Numbered from the stretch's first letter, positions 46,273-58,032 are shown. The stretch: 64,000 bases of DNA from Symsagittifera roscoffensis (GCF_963678635.1 NC_087063.1:45056101-45120100), one strand, 5' to 3'. Numbers and translations are program-made. Notes: generated by a model not told the origin, from the sequence alone.

Positions 46273-48710
46273 GATTTTAATGGATTTTTGTTGTCTATAA
46301 TCTTGTAAATACAATCGATTCCCATGTTACGTTCAGACAACAAAATTGGACTAAAAATGGATTTAAATCCATTTTTTCTCGCCAAAACAAATAGCATTAT
46401 ACATTTTGAATCCATTATAATGGATTTTATAATAAGTAGGAAATCATATTAAAATGTTTTTTCCGCTTTATATTTGTTCGCGCGTCGTACAAAATTTTGG
46501 AAGAATTTCAGCATTTATCAAGTGAGTGATGCGGAAACTTTGCAAAGCGAGTGAACGGCCTGGCCTAATCCATTTCAAAAACTTAAACTCATATTGCAAA
46601 AAGATTCCGCTGAGCTCTCGCCCATCCCAACGTTTGCCCCTTTGCTTCCCTTCAATCCCCCTAACGTTTGCCCTTTTGCTCCCCTCCCCCCCCCCCCCCC
46701 CCCCCACTGAACCCCCCACCTGAACACTCACCTGAACACACCCTGCCCCCCACCACGTGAACCCACATACCACCCCATCTGAAAACACATACCCCACCCC
46801 ACCTGAACTCAACCCCCACCTGAACCCACCACCATCTAAACTCCCCCATCCGAATCTGAAACCACACCCCCCTACATCTGAACACAACCTCCTCCCATCT
46901 GAACCCACCCTCCCCCCAACTGAACCCAACCGCCCCCCCCCCCCCACCTGAAACCACCCCCCACCCCTCCCCACCTGAACAACCCCTACCTGAAACTTAC
47001 CCCCACCTGAACACGTTACGTTGGGGGTAGGGGGATTGTTGTGAATGGGCAAACGCTGAGGGGGGGGGGGTAATGTTGAGTAAAATAAGCAACCAATGTA
47101 ACCAACTTTAATTTAAAACGTAGAAAGACTTTATGTGCGTTGAAATTCGCTTCTCAGTAAAGTGGAAAAAAACTGATTATAAATTAGTTTCATTGTCAGT
47201 GTCCACAAAAAGGAAAAATTAATCGATTATCTTGAATGAAAAAAAAAGATTTTGTTGCCTCGAAAAACAGTAATATTATAATCCATTTTTGGTTGAATAA
47301 AATCGATTTGTTTCCACTTTTGTGTACACTGACAAGGAAACTCAATTATATTCGATTTTTGTTCATGGAACTCCAATGCAGGTACCGTTGTACGAAAAAA
47401 TGTTTTTTAATTCAATTCAATAATTCACAAACAAAAACATCAAAAAACAAGTCTCGCCGAATGCTATGCAAGTAAATTACAGTTTTCCGATAAAATAACA
47501 AAATCAAATCAAAGGTAAGGACAACAATTTTTTTTAAAAAAACGAGAAAAATATCGAATCATTTCCGATTCATTTCCGAACTAAGCGTTCATGTTAGTAA
47601 ATAACGACAATTGAGAGGCAACTCTGCGTTGCTGATGAAAATTTTGACTAAACAATGAGGAAAATGTAGTGGAAAAAAATGGAGGCGGTCACCCTTTCCT
47701 TGAACTTTATCTGGGCGAACAAGTTTTTCCAATACGTTTTTCGAGACTCGAGTTTTTATCAATTTAGTCAAAATTAGGTGGAAAAAAACGGACATTACAC
47801 TAAAGTTTCTAACAGTCTTAGAGTGGTCGTATCGTTTACAGTTTTCTCTAAAAAATAAAAACCAAATAATTCTTTCGTTTTTTTTTTGAGAGTCTGAATT
47901 ATCATAGAAAACTCTTCAGAATTGATGCTTTTCTGTTCTTATTTGAAAGCTTAAAATTAACTATTAATCTGCGATGAATGTTTGAAAAGTCAGAGTTGTG
48001 ACTTATCTTACAAAGCAATGTAGCCGGGTAAATTGTAATTATGCGGGCAACTGTAACCGTGCAATTAATGAGTTTGACTAAATTGTGAAGCTAAAACGAA
48101 AAAAATTAGTCAATTCTGAACATTTTGACTTCCTCACGCTTTTATATTAATAACACAGATATTTATCTTAAATTGGCCAGGGCTCTAAGATTTAAGAATA
48201 AAACTGAAATATCAATTTAAACTGGTCCGCCGGCTCAACTTGATAGGATTACATTTGAGTTTACTAAAATTTTCAGATAGTAGTTAGTCGGCAGTCAGGT
48301 ATATGGGCAACTAATTCATTTGACATTTCGACTCCCCCACAGGCTTATAACTTCAACGTATTTAAAATTTTCAACAATCCGCTCTGACATTTAGCATCCG
48401 CAAACCCACGAGTTGAACAACGACAGCCACCTTGACTTCAGAGAAAATTTGAAGCATTTCGAACGCTCTCCAGCATCTTATCGACGCTTAGTAACTAGAT
48501 TCTACAATGAAGCAAACAGGATCTTTCAAAGTTGCGGAACTCTTGATTAAACATGAGTAGCAAGACATGAGCAACTGGAAATCAACATCCGCACAAAACG
48601 GAACCAACTATCAAAATCCAAAACTAAAAGTATAGGAACTGATCACTGATGACCAGCCATCAGACGATGATATCCTAGAAGCAGAAGATTTGGACGACAA
48701 CTATGGACAG
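46273..48710 (+). repeat. 2.45-kb unit 4 (complete, continuous with element body)
   Basis: 2438 bp. It has a perfect AAATGGATTTAAATCCATTT palindrome at 46355-46374 and the 18-bp palindrome at 46409-46426. The minisatellite is at about 46680-47015, the inverted-repeat element at about 47167-47360, and the gag ATG at 48507-48509. Confidence 0.85.
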
Positions 48711-49500
48711 TATTTTCTTCGAAGCCTCAAAAAACGGACTCTAGTTTCTGCAGTGGATAATCGATCAACAGATGTGAATGTCAACTCACAAAAACTAAAT
48801 TAGCTTTTTCTGTCTGGAGGATACTTGAAATGGAAATCATTCATCGACTTGTTCAAAGGAGCTTTGATTGATAAATTGAGAGTGACGAAAAAACAAATGC
48901 TACACCACTTAAAATCGTGTCTGACTGGAGACGCAGGCAAGTTACTACAACCAATAACAATTACGGATGGCAATTCTGACATCACGATTGAAGTCCTGAA
49001 GTAACGATACGACAATAAACGTTTCATTTTGCAATTTCTTTTGGATGACATCTTCAGCAGCAATCATTGACAACAGAAAACTTCAAAAATGTTCGAACTC
49101 TAACAAAAACAACAGAAAAAAGGACTTGATTCGCTCAACCATGGACAACCAGTGGATCAACACGACATTTTCCTTGAGAACCTTTTGACGGAACGACTTC
49201 GCTTTGAAACACGGAAAGCTTGGGATAACTCTACACAAGGAACAGAACGATTGGTAATCAACACATCACAGGAACACGGTACAAAAGACGTTTTAGACAA
49301 AATTGGCTACAACAGACAAAGACGAACGCAAATTTTGTGGAAAAAAACCATTGAGTCTATAGATGCGACATTTTCAAAAACTTTGCTGTCAAAGATAGAT
49401 CTCAATTGATCAAAGTAAAACAGCTGTGCTTCAACTGCTTTCGACCTGGACATCGAAGTGAGGGTTGCTCTGCATCTCGATACAAGGAATAACGACAGAA
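48507..49500 (+). pseudogene. gag: BEL/Pao gag, second element
   Basis: ATG at 48507. The capsid core is visible as GGYLKWKSFIDLFKGALID and LKSCLTGDAGKLLQ (about 48815-48950), then RYDNKRF near 49010 after a stop. A frame at 49152-49409 has DIFLENLLTERLRFETRKAW. The zinc knuckle CFNCFRPGHRSEGC is intact at 49427-49468. Several stops and at least two frameshifts are present. Confidence 0.82.
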
Positions 49501-50480
49501 GCCGAACACTCCTTGTCATCGCTAGCAGAAATCACTTGCGAAAAGACCAGCCACCGCACCACAGCAGACAATGGCAAAGTTAAATACAAAATTTTACCGG
49601 AGCAGAAACTCACGAAAAATCTCAGGTTGAAATTATTCTACAAACTGCTATAATTCCACTAGATATCAACGGAGAAATTATTCATATTCTAGATGTACTG
49701 GATTCAGCATAACAGAACAATTTATTTACAAAAGCAGCTATTCATCGCTTGCAGACAGAAGCAGACAACAAGATTTTGCGGAGTTGGGGTAAAGGAATTT
49801 TGCGACAACAAGGAACAAGTTATTTTGCTCATCCGGACCTCAGACAATGAAAAAATCTCAATAGCAGCTTCAGTTCTTCAGAAGCTAACCAACAATTTGC
49901 CTTCGAAACGAATCAACATCGAAAACTGAACAACAACCAAGGAACTAAAACTGGCTGATCGCGATTTTAACGATCCTGTGGGAATCGAAATGATCAGTGT
50001 ATCAGCACACTACGAGGATCTGTTGATTGAAAAAGTTGAATCATAGAACCGCTAGGTTCATTTTATTACTGACTGACAGTTATAGGTGGCTACAAATTGG
50101 ACAACAAAACGGAAACACCGGACCTATTTGACTACAACAGAGGTTTCGTGGCAGCAAAGATAGAAACTCAAATGTGCAACGTTTTTGGGAAATCAAGGAA
50201 GTTCCAGATCCAAAACTGCGGACACTTGAGAAGCATATCAGTTAGAATTATTTCAAAGCAACAACTGAACGCACGCAAGGTGGCCAATTTGTTGTAAGTC
50301 TACCATTCAAATAGGAATTTGGACCGCTTGGAGACTCATTACAGCAGGCTCGCTGACGACTATTTAGTTTACTTTCTCGTTTTGAAAATAACCCTGATCT
50401 CTACAAGAAGTACAGTAACTTCATAAACGACTTCATCAAGCTTGGTCATATGGAAAATTTTCTAGACAAAAAGAGTTAGT
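49501..50480 (+). pseudogene. pol: BEL/Pao protease and RT-entry region, second element
   Basis: Near 49650-49720 the frame reads PLDINGEIIHILDVLDSA, with the catalytic Asp at 49701-49703, but D-S-A replaces D-S-G. Degraded sequence follows, with a 66-codon frame at 50097-50297 (FDYNRGFVAAKIETQMCNVF). The sequence is too broken for domain limits to be set. Confidence 0.55.
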
Positions 50481-51360
50481 GCGACCGCTCTTTAACGGTT
50501 TCAAGATGCCATATCATAGAGTTTTTAAGAACTCAAGGACGAGAACGAAACTTTAAGTGGTTTTCGACGCATCAGTAAAGACGACTCTTTTAGGACAGCA
50601 ACACTCAACGATATTCATCTAGAAGATCTTTTATCGGGATGTAAAGATGCTGAATCAGCATTTCAACTACAGTAAAGATTACTCAATACACTTGCTACAG
50701 CTGGATTTGAAATTCGCAAATGGACATCAAACGGCACGAAACTAAAAGAAAGACTCCCAATGCACTATCGAAAAGTAGCAGACGAGATGGCGATCACTGT
50801 GACAACTACTTCATCAAAACTCGTCAAATCTAATGGAATCCAGTGCCGGGTCAGTTTATTTTTGTTGTTAAATTAAGCGCACGGTCTACAGTTAACAAAC
50901 GACAAATTCTTTCTGAAATCATGAGATTCTTTGACCCCCTAGATAGCTTGCGCCTACGACCATTCAGTTGAAATCATTCGTACAACTCATTTGAATGGAC
51001 AAATTATCATGGCATTCAACGATTTCAACCACACTAGAAAAATAATATGAACGCATTCGACAGCAGCTAAAGGAACTGGAGGACGTCAAAATGAATCGCC
51101 GAGTTCTTTTGCCAGAGACAACCAAAGACCTTCAATTTCACGACTTCTCTGGCGCATCAACTACGACATATACAGCCGTCGTTCATATGCGAAAAGAAAC
51201 CAGCAAAGGTACAGCAAACGTTAAGATGTTGACTGCAACAACACTAGTTGCTCCAATTAAATGCATTCGTGTTCCACGCATGGAACTTTGAGCAGCTGTT
51301 CTTGGTTTACAATTAAAGGAAGCAATTGCAGCCTCTATATTTATAACAATTGCAGCCTAT
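50481..51360 (+). pseudogene. pol: BEL/Pao RT with deleted palm, and downstream region
   Basis: RT entry is seen as LNDIHLEDLLSG (about 50608-50643). The next residues, CKDAESAFQLQ and then GFEIRKWTSNGTKLKERLP, belong just after the YxDD box in this family. The RT palm with the catalytic Asps is therefore missing. Downstream, 51091-51291 carries HDFSGASTTTYTAVVHMRK and IRVPRMEL of the RNase H-side region. Recognisable homology ends near 51.36 kb. Confidence 0.75.
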
Positions 51361-52412
51361 AATTCAAGCAATCAATAAACATCGAGAAAAATTTTTTGAT
51401 TCGAAAGATTATTAGACACCTTCCAGGATGAATTATATGAAAGCACTTCAAAAATCGAGAAAAAAGTATTAGGGTTTTTTCCTTTCCATCACCTGCAAAA
51501 TTTAACAACAAGATTATTTGCTCGCATTATTCAAGTTTTTGAAAACTAAAATACGGTCTAGTTAAGGCTTGAAAAGCAGTTTTGTTTTTCATATTTAATC
51601 TTGTTAAGCCACTCGGTACGCAATAAAGTTGATGAGGAGAAAAAAAAGAAAAGGAAATAAGAGAAAAGGAAAAAGAGCCAAATTGTGATATACTGTAATG
51701 ATAGGCAGTCTTAAAGTGATATAACTTTTAATACTTAGCCTAGTATTGAAACACTTAACAATTTTATTAGCGCAAAAACAACTATAAAACACAGTCTCCA
51801 CAGTCTCTTAAATCTGGCCACAATTTAGCTGATAATAATACACCAAATGTAAGGCTTACAAAACTGAAAATAAGGCAAAATTTTTTAAACACACATGTGT
51901 AGAATATATTGGAGCAACACAGTCCAGGAGCTGCGGTCATCTTTGTTTTAAGATGGGCTATAGAGTATCCAGTCTGCACCCTATGTATTAAGATAGTGAA
52001 CAGATTTCCCATTATTTTGAGATAAGTTAGAGTTTTCCGAGTTTCAGCTGATAGGTTTCAGAGCTTCAGATGATGAGTTTTCTCGGTGCCCTAAAATCTC
52101 ATGTATTAGGATGATGTATAGATTTCCCTATGTATTACAATTAATAAGAGAAATTCAATGTGTTAAAAAGGGAACAGGTTTTCCAATGTATTAAGATAAG
52201 TTCTATTTTCAGACTCTTATATGGTACGTTTCAGATGGTAAAATTTTGGCGGCAGGTTTTGCCGATACATCAATGTTTCAGACTCTAAAAGGGAATGCTT
52301 GGAAACCTGTGTATAAAATTATTTTTTTATGTTAAGCTTAAGATGATAAGATTCAGCGAGAGTATAAATTTTTCCCGGTCAAATTTTTTATTTTGGGTAA
52401 GCAAAGCAAAGA
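51361..52412. other. AT-rich stretch with degenerate TGTATTA..GATTTCCC repeats
   Basis: Three or four degenerate copies of a ~28-nt motif (TGTATTAAGATAGTGAACAG..TTTCCC) lie at about 51983, 52102, 52160 and 52192. There is otherwise no recognised element or gene apart from the weak minus-strand candidate at 51782-52012. Confidence 0.4.
51782..52012 (-). CDS. Weak candidate small membrane protein or terminal exon
   Basis: The minus-strand frame includes MTAAPGLCCSNIFYTCVFKK followed by a hydrophobic run CLIFSFVSLTFGVLLSA and ends DLRDCGDCVL. AATAAA follows the stop on the same strand within about 20 nt (complement near 51762-51768), and TATTTTCAG inside could be a splice acceptor. Against it, the upstream part of the frame overlaps one of the degenerate repeats, and I recognise no family. 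Treat as a hypothesis. Confidence 0.2.
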   Translation of the reverse strand: MGNLFTILIHRVQTGYSIAHLKTKMTAAPGLCCSNIFYTCVFKKFCLIFSFVSLTFGVLLSAKLWPDLRDCGDCVL

Positions 52413-52750
52413 AGAGGACGTAACCAAAAAAAATTTCTCACACAAACCTGTCAAGTATGCAACAACAGATTTTACCCTCCGTGGTGAACAAGGAAGTTGA
52501 AATATGTAAACAAATATATGTTTGCCTACTTAAGCGCGGTAGTGGACGTAGACAAAGGTTTTCTCAGACGAATATGTCAAATTTGTTACAACAGTTGTTA
52601 TCTCCCGTGGTGAGTGAGGAGGCTGAAATATCTAAACAAATTATGTGTTTGTTTATCTAAACGAGGTAAGGGACGTAAGAAAAAGATTCTCATGCAAATA
52701 TGTCAAAATTGCAACACCAAATGTTACTTAAGGTAAACAAGTTTTCTAAC
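52413..52750 (+). repeat. 128-bp imperfect tandem repeat, ~2.6 copies
   Basis: GAGGACGTAA/GTGGACGTAG/GGGACGTAAG starts recur at 52413, 52541 and 52669. A two-base deletion in the second copy makes the spacing of the inner part 126 nt. Copies 1 and 2 therefore read in one frame, LPSVVNKEVEICKQIYVCLL and LSPVVSEEAEISKQIMCLF, until a stop in copy 2. Possibly a repeated domain or chance. Confidence 0.65.
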
Positions 52751-55500
52751 AAATAATAAAAAAAGTTCTCAAAATTTTACTTTTGTTTTCTTAAGGGTGA
52801 GTAAAGTTTAGTGTAGCAGATGGGTTAAATTTTGACAACAAAAGAAAGATTTTTAAAATTCATTTGTTTAATTTTTAAACTGTCAATTGGATTCAAGTTG
52901 AATTTTTCTTCTTCCAGGTTTATTTATTCAAATTTCATCTCCATTCGCTGCAAAATTACATCTTACTTCTTTCTCTATCATCAAGTTACACCAAAGTACC
53001 CTATCTGACAAAAATGTAAAAATTTTGAACTGTGACTCTTAAAAACTTGTATTGCATAATTCTATCCCAGAGTGAGCTTTTGAAATGAATCATCTTGAAG
53101 TAAACAAAAATAATCCCAAAAACTTCTTATTCACAGTAATTGTCAAAGTTTGTCTTAATTAGTATATTTTTTTAGTTTTCATCAAACTTGTTTCTCCCAA
53201 TTTTTAAAAAATATCATTTGTTTTGGATTTTCCAAAAAATCCCTGGGTTTTTTCTACTTGTACTTTTCGATTTTCTTAAGAAAAAAGAAATGAAGAAATA
53301 GTACTTTTTGATTTTTTAACAAAAAAGAAATGAAGAAACGTTAAAGTAAATAGACAAAATTAAAGCCAAAACAAGTAAAAGTCACCGAATCTCAAATAAC
53401 TTTTTGGCGGCGGTTAAGGTTCACAAAAAATAACTACTGCTTTTTTACATATGATTACAAACAACATTCAAAACAGTGAAATAATGAATAGTTTAAAAGT
53501 TCTTCCGGTGGAATTTGAAAAGAAAAAATACTGGTTGAGTTGCGTATAAACCACACAATTTATTTGAAGTTTTGTTTGTACAAAGCGCTGATAATTTTTT
53601 GTTAAAAGGAACAAGTTGATCTGTTTGAACTCTATGAATCTTGTGAAATAGTAAATTTATCTATTCCAGCAATCATGATCATTCAGAGTTTTCCTGCTTT
53701 CAGCTTCATAGTATTTCGATTTTGATTTCTTTTTGCATAAGAAAGTAGTAGGAAATGGGGAGTTTAATTGGAAATAGGACCAATTGAAAATACAAGTCGC
53801 TGGCGGAGGTAAAACTAGAGCTACAAACTTCTAAGCAATACTCTGTTCTTTGTACAGGTTTACCTTTAGCAGAAAACATTTCTCCTCATAAGTAATTTCA
53901 GTGTATATGTCACTGTAGATGTTAATGTATATTTTGCAGCAAACATACAAGTTTTGTAATCCTTTTATCATTTTTCTTACTAAGGAGAGAGAGAGAGAGA
54001 GAGAGAGAGTTGAGTTCAGTTAAAACACTTAAAATACGTTACCCAAACCCATGTAGCTGGTAAAAACAGCAATTTTTGGGTGTTATTTTATGTTGAGTTT
54101 TCTGCGAGCCTAAAATCAAATCTGTTGGTTGTAATATAAAAACTTTCGAAAGTAGAGAGACGCAAAGAAACCCAGTTTTCTTAAACTGTTTTATTTTGAA
54201 ACTTTCAAACTAACACATCTTCAAAATAAAATCTCCGCAAACAAAATCCATAAAATATATCAATTGAACTTTTTTTTGAAAACTTAATGCGAACATTTTA
54301 AATCAAAATTCTGCAGTTCCAGCTAGCTTTCTAACTGAAACAAAAATGAAGCTAACCAGAGCAAAAAATCAACAATAGGTGTTTCACAATGCGTCTGTTT
54401 CGATCGCTTCATGAATATTATCATATCAAATGAGATTCTTTATTTTAATAGCTTTATCTTTAAAGTGAAATCACTTTATTTTGGAAAAATTTTTATAGGT
54501 TTTGGTTTAACCAAACGAACCATATGTAGACATTCAAGACAGATTTTTGAAATGAACAAAATGTGTTTACATCAAAAAAATATCCTTAAGCGAACTGAAT
54601 ATTTAAGAAAATTCACTTAATTCATCAATTGATAACAAATTTCTAACCAATTACTTACAAATACCTTTTTTTGAGAGTTTCTATGATGGATTTTTTTAAC
54701 CCTCAACTTTTAACCGAAAATAAGTCAAAATAATTTCAAAAGTACTAGAGAATTGAATTGAATTTCAACTTTATTTTGTCAAAAAAGAACGTATTAACCT
54801 TTCGTGGTTTTTACTTGATCTAAAATTTTCAGATCGATTTCATTTGTAAAAAGAATTACTCGTAAAACTGAAAACTTTCAACGATCGTTAATTAAGCGAA
54901 AAAAAAATGTACCAAAAATTCCATTTGCTGAGAACCTTCAGAAACAAAAATTCTGGACCAGATAACTGTATGTGCTTGTTTCGACTTTGGCTTTTGAAGT
55001 AAATTTCCAGTAAAGATTCCTTTTGAAGTAAATTTCCAGTAATGTATGTTGTTATCTGGAAACGTTCAAGGTCTAACAAACTTATCCTAGTTTTCATTTT
55101 TTCTAGGTCTTTTATCGAAAACGTCAAAAACAACCATGATTTTTGAAACAATACTCAACCAATTATCTGCTTGCAAACACGCTACTCCGTGAACTAATTC
55201 CAAGGTACCAATTTAGGCCAATTAAGAAAAAGTTTTTTAGGCAGAACGGTTCAATTAACTGATGTTTTTTAATTATCCAGTATTTTTAACAATTTTTCTA
55301 GGTCATCCATTACTAGCTCGTTTTATGTACATTTACTGCTAATTAAAAACAAAAAAATCATGTAAGCTTGGTACCAGTGCAGTATATACTGTAGATTAAA
55401 GATTGTTAGATCGATGTTCTTCGAGAGTTTCAAATTAACTTGAATCCGATTGTTGATTGAGTTGGTTTTATCATCAATCAGGTTTTCTGAACGAAAGCAT
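52751..55500. other. AT-rich sequence with simple repeats
   Basis: No recognisable gene or element. Small features: a duplicated ~40-nt stretch (CGATTTTCTTAAGAAAAAAG, about 53262-53340), a GA microsatellite, and TTTTGAAGTAAATTTCCAGT twice, 29 nt apart (54992 and 55021). Readable frames such as 54888-55151 on the minus strand show no family features. Confidence 0.4.
53985..54009. repeat. (GA)n microsatellite
   Basis: Uninterrupted GA dinucleotides, about 12.5 units. Confidence 0.95.
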
Positions 55501-55515
55501 GAGCAAACAATTCAT

Positions 55516-55822
55516 GATGAATATGGTATAGGTTTAAATGTGTCTTTTCCTATTTCATCAACTTCATTTTGATTGTTTTGGCAATCCTATTAAAGTGGGA
55601 AGCAATTTGAGGTATTTGTCAGAGTCAATTTTGACAGCACATTCAGTTTCTGGACGTGGTGATGTTTCATTTTTGGCGAGGAGCATTTTTAAATTTTGTG
55701 GTATTTAAATTACGGTTGTTTCTCGGGTAAATAGTTTTAATGGTGTACTTCGGGTAAAGTGTGTCGGGTATAGCAAGATTTTTGCCTGCTGTCCAAACTA
55801 TGTGTAATTCGGAAATTTCATT
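55516..55822 (-). repeat. Direct repeat of RNase H-integrase linker, outer copy
   Basis: About 305 bp matching 57719-58032 in the same orientation with few differences, about 2.2 kb away; both begin GATGAATATGGTATAGGTTT. The inner copy sits in its normal pol place. This one lies beyond the integrase end, so it is the displaced duplicate. Confidence 0.85.
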
Positions 55823-55899
55823 TGAAGTAAAAAAAAATCAAAATGGTTTCTTTAGATAATTACTTTTGATTAAATTTAAAATCGCAAAATCATTCAGCT

Positions 55900-57718
55900 G
55901 AAATTTGCTTGGCGTTGCTGTGATTTTAATATTATTCAGGTATTTGAATTGTATCTTGTAAAATACGATTTGTTCTCTGCTTTGTGATGAGAATTTAGGA
56001 TGTTTTTTTATTTGCTTTTTCCTTTTTTTAATTCGAATTTGTGGTTTGGATGTTTTGTTAGAAAATTCAGGTATTTCAGAATTATTCCTTCAAAATTATC
56101 ATCCTTTACATTTGTAATCCTGTGATGGGTTATAATTGTGTTTTTTCAGGAAGGGCTTATTCCTTGGGGTACTATGGTATAAAAAACTCTGCATTGTTAT
56201 CATTCCTCTTTTTTTATCATTTAATTTGTATAGGACATCTGTGGGATTTTCTCCGACTTTTTATGGTCCTTTTCTATTGGGGTTGTAATTTTTTTATATT
56301 ATTTTCTCTTATGTGAAAATCAGAATTACAACAAAAATGCCCATTTTGAGATCTGAAGCTGGTGTGAAGCGTGAATTTATTTGGAATTGAATATTTTGTC
56401 TTTCTATGAGTTTCTCTGCAACTTCTTTGATAAATGTCACTGTGTCTTTTGTTTGTTTAAAATTAGTTCTGTGTGGCTGCCGGAGGCTAATTTCAAAACT
56501 TGCAGGTGATGAAAAAGATCTTCAACAAGAAATTAAGTGGTAAAATGTAACAGATGGAGTCTTTGGTCGGTTGACAATGTACTTGTGAATTTTTGGAGGA
56601 GTTTGCCATAAAATTTATTGGTGTACATAGTTTTTGATTAAAAATCATTTCATATGATGAAAACCAAAATTTTGTTGTAATCTGTGACTTATAAGCTAGT
56701 GAAAAATCATTTTCGTCTTTTGACCAATCAGTATACTTTTATCATCTCCGTTAATTATGCATCGGAAGTAATCTTGTACTGAACGGTTCATGCCTTCAAC
56801 AAGTACATTTGTCCATGGAGCACGTCAGATTCTAGAATTATGTTTGATGATATAGAGATGACATAATGTGATTATTTCATTCATTATAATTTCTGTTTCG
56901 TTGTCTGTAACAAGGATTCCGGGTAATGTGTAATGTATGCATTATAATCCTTACAGTATTATACAGGGCTTAGTGCTACATAATGTGTAAATGCACCTAC
57001 AATGACCGTTTTGTATGAATTTCATTCTGAGCATTGTGACATAGGGCCTTTTGTATCAAATGAAATTTTGTGGTTGAAAATAAGCTTTGTCTTTGTTTTT
57101 CTGCGGTTTGTCTTTTAAGGGGAAAGGTTTATATAATGAAAGTTGAGACAGTCATTGCAAAGTACTTTAATTTATTTTGGTGCATTGGGAAAGTAAACAC
57201 TTTGTGCGATGTTATGATTTTTTTTTCTGATCCACTAAGTCCTTTTGTATTTAAGGAGTGTGGTGTATGTAACGCTATTAAAATCACACTTAGTGATAGG
57301 CAGGGTACTTTTGTATCATTATAATGACATTTCAAGAGATCACTGTTTTCCTTGATGGTAGTATTGTTAAGTTTTCGAAAAACTTAAGTTTTTGAGTAAT
57401 TTTTTGTTTGCAAAAACGGTTATACCGGTTTTAGCAGGTTTAGTTTTTTATATAGATGCCAAAACTTCATTTGGTGTTTTACAGGGTCAAAGTTTCGATA
57501 CTTCTTGGGTAGATCAGTTGTTAAATTGACTCTGCATGGCAAGAAGATTTATTGGATTTTTCACTTGAAAAAGGTATATTGTCTATTGGGTCTTTTATAT
57601 CAAATAATTTTCATGGAATATACTTTTTATTGGTGTCTAATCGTCGTGCTAAATTGATTTTAATCTATTAGGTCTGGTTTTTTTTTTAGTCGGAAGGCTT
57701 GTGTATTAGTTTTTACCC
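55900..57718 (-). pseudogene. pol: gypsy integrase, minus-strand copy
   Basis: Domains are recognisable right to left: linker, degraded zinc domain, then a core with VIVGAFTHYVAL, in which the first catalytic Asp is Gly (codon complementary to 56995-56997). The second Asp lies in ILVTDNETEIIMNEIIT (about 56880-56925), and a region reading VLVEGMNRSVQDYFRC follows. C-terminal stretches ending near 56.0 kb are degraded. The same Asp-to-Gly change occurs in plus-strand copy A. Confidence 0.78.
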
Positions 57719-58032
57719 ATGATGAATATGGTATAGGTTTAAATGTGTCTATTCCTATTTCATCAACTTCATATTGATTGTTTTGGCAATCCTATTAAAA
57801 TGGGAAGCAATTTGATGTATTTTTCAGAGTCAATTTTGACAGGCAATTCAATTTCTGGACGTGGTGATGTTTCACTTTTAGCGAGGAGCATTTTTAAACT
57901 TTGTGCTTTTTAAATTACGGTTGTTTCTCGGGTAAATAGTTCTAATGGTGTATTTCGGGTAAAGTGTGTCGGGTAAAGCAAGATTTTTGCCTGCTGTCCT
58001 AACTATGTGTAATTCGGATATTTCATTTAAAA
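57719..58032 (-). repeat. RNase H-integrase linker, inner (native) copy
   Basis: Matches 17990-18270 of plus-strand pol copy B and the displaced duplicate at 55516-55822. Confidence 0.8.

Larger units (their letters stand above)
40117..48710 (+). repeat. Tandem array of four ~2.45-kb units (5' end of a BEL/Pao element)
   Basis: Four direct units start at GATTTTAATGG (40117, one inside the gap, 43813 and 46273). Complete units measure 2460 and 2438 bp. Each contains, in order, TGGATT palindromes, a C-rich minisatellite, a G-rich complement, a ~190-bp inverted-repeat element, an AT-rich leader and the first ~70 codons of a BEL/Pao gag. Unit 4 continues past GACAG at 48710 into the rest of gag, so the unit is the element's own 5' region repeated in tandem. 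Confidence 0.85.
48507..51360 (+). mobile_element. Truncated BEL/Pao element body (second BEL/Pao copy)
   Basis: Gag, protease, part of RT and the RNase H-side region are recognisable on the plus strand, with stops throughout. Integrase and a 3' LTR are absent; recognisable sequence stops near 51.36 kb. Its 5' region is the 2.45-kb tandem array. It differs clearly from the minus-strand BEL/Pao at 20-30 kb and is a different family or an old relative. Confidence 0.8.

Noticed and set aside
46468-47052. Long Gly/Trp/Val-rich minus-strand ORFs (up to 194 codons) in the unit minisatellites
   Set aside because: They are a composition artefact of the stop-poor G-rich strand of the C-tract repeats.
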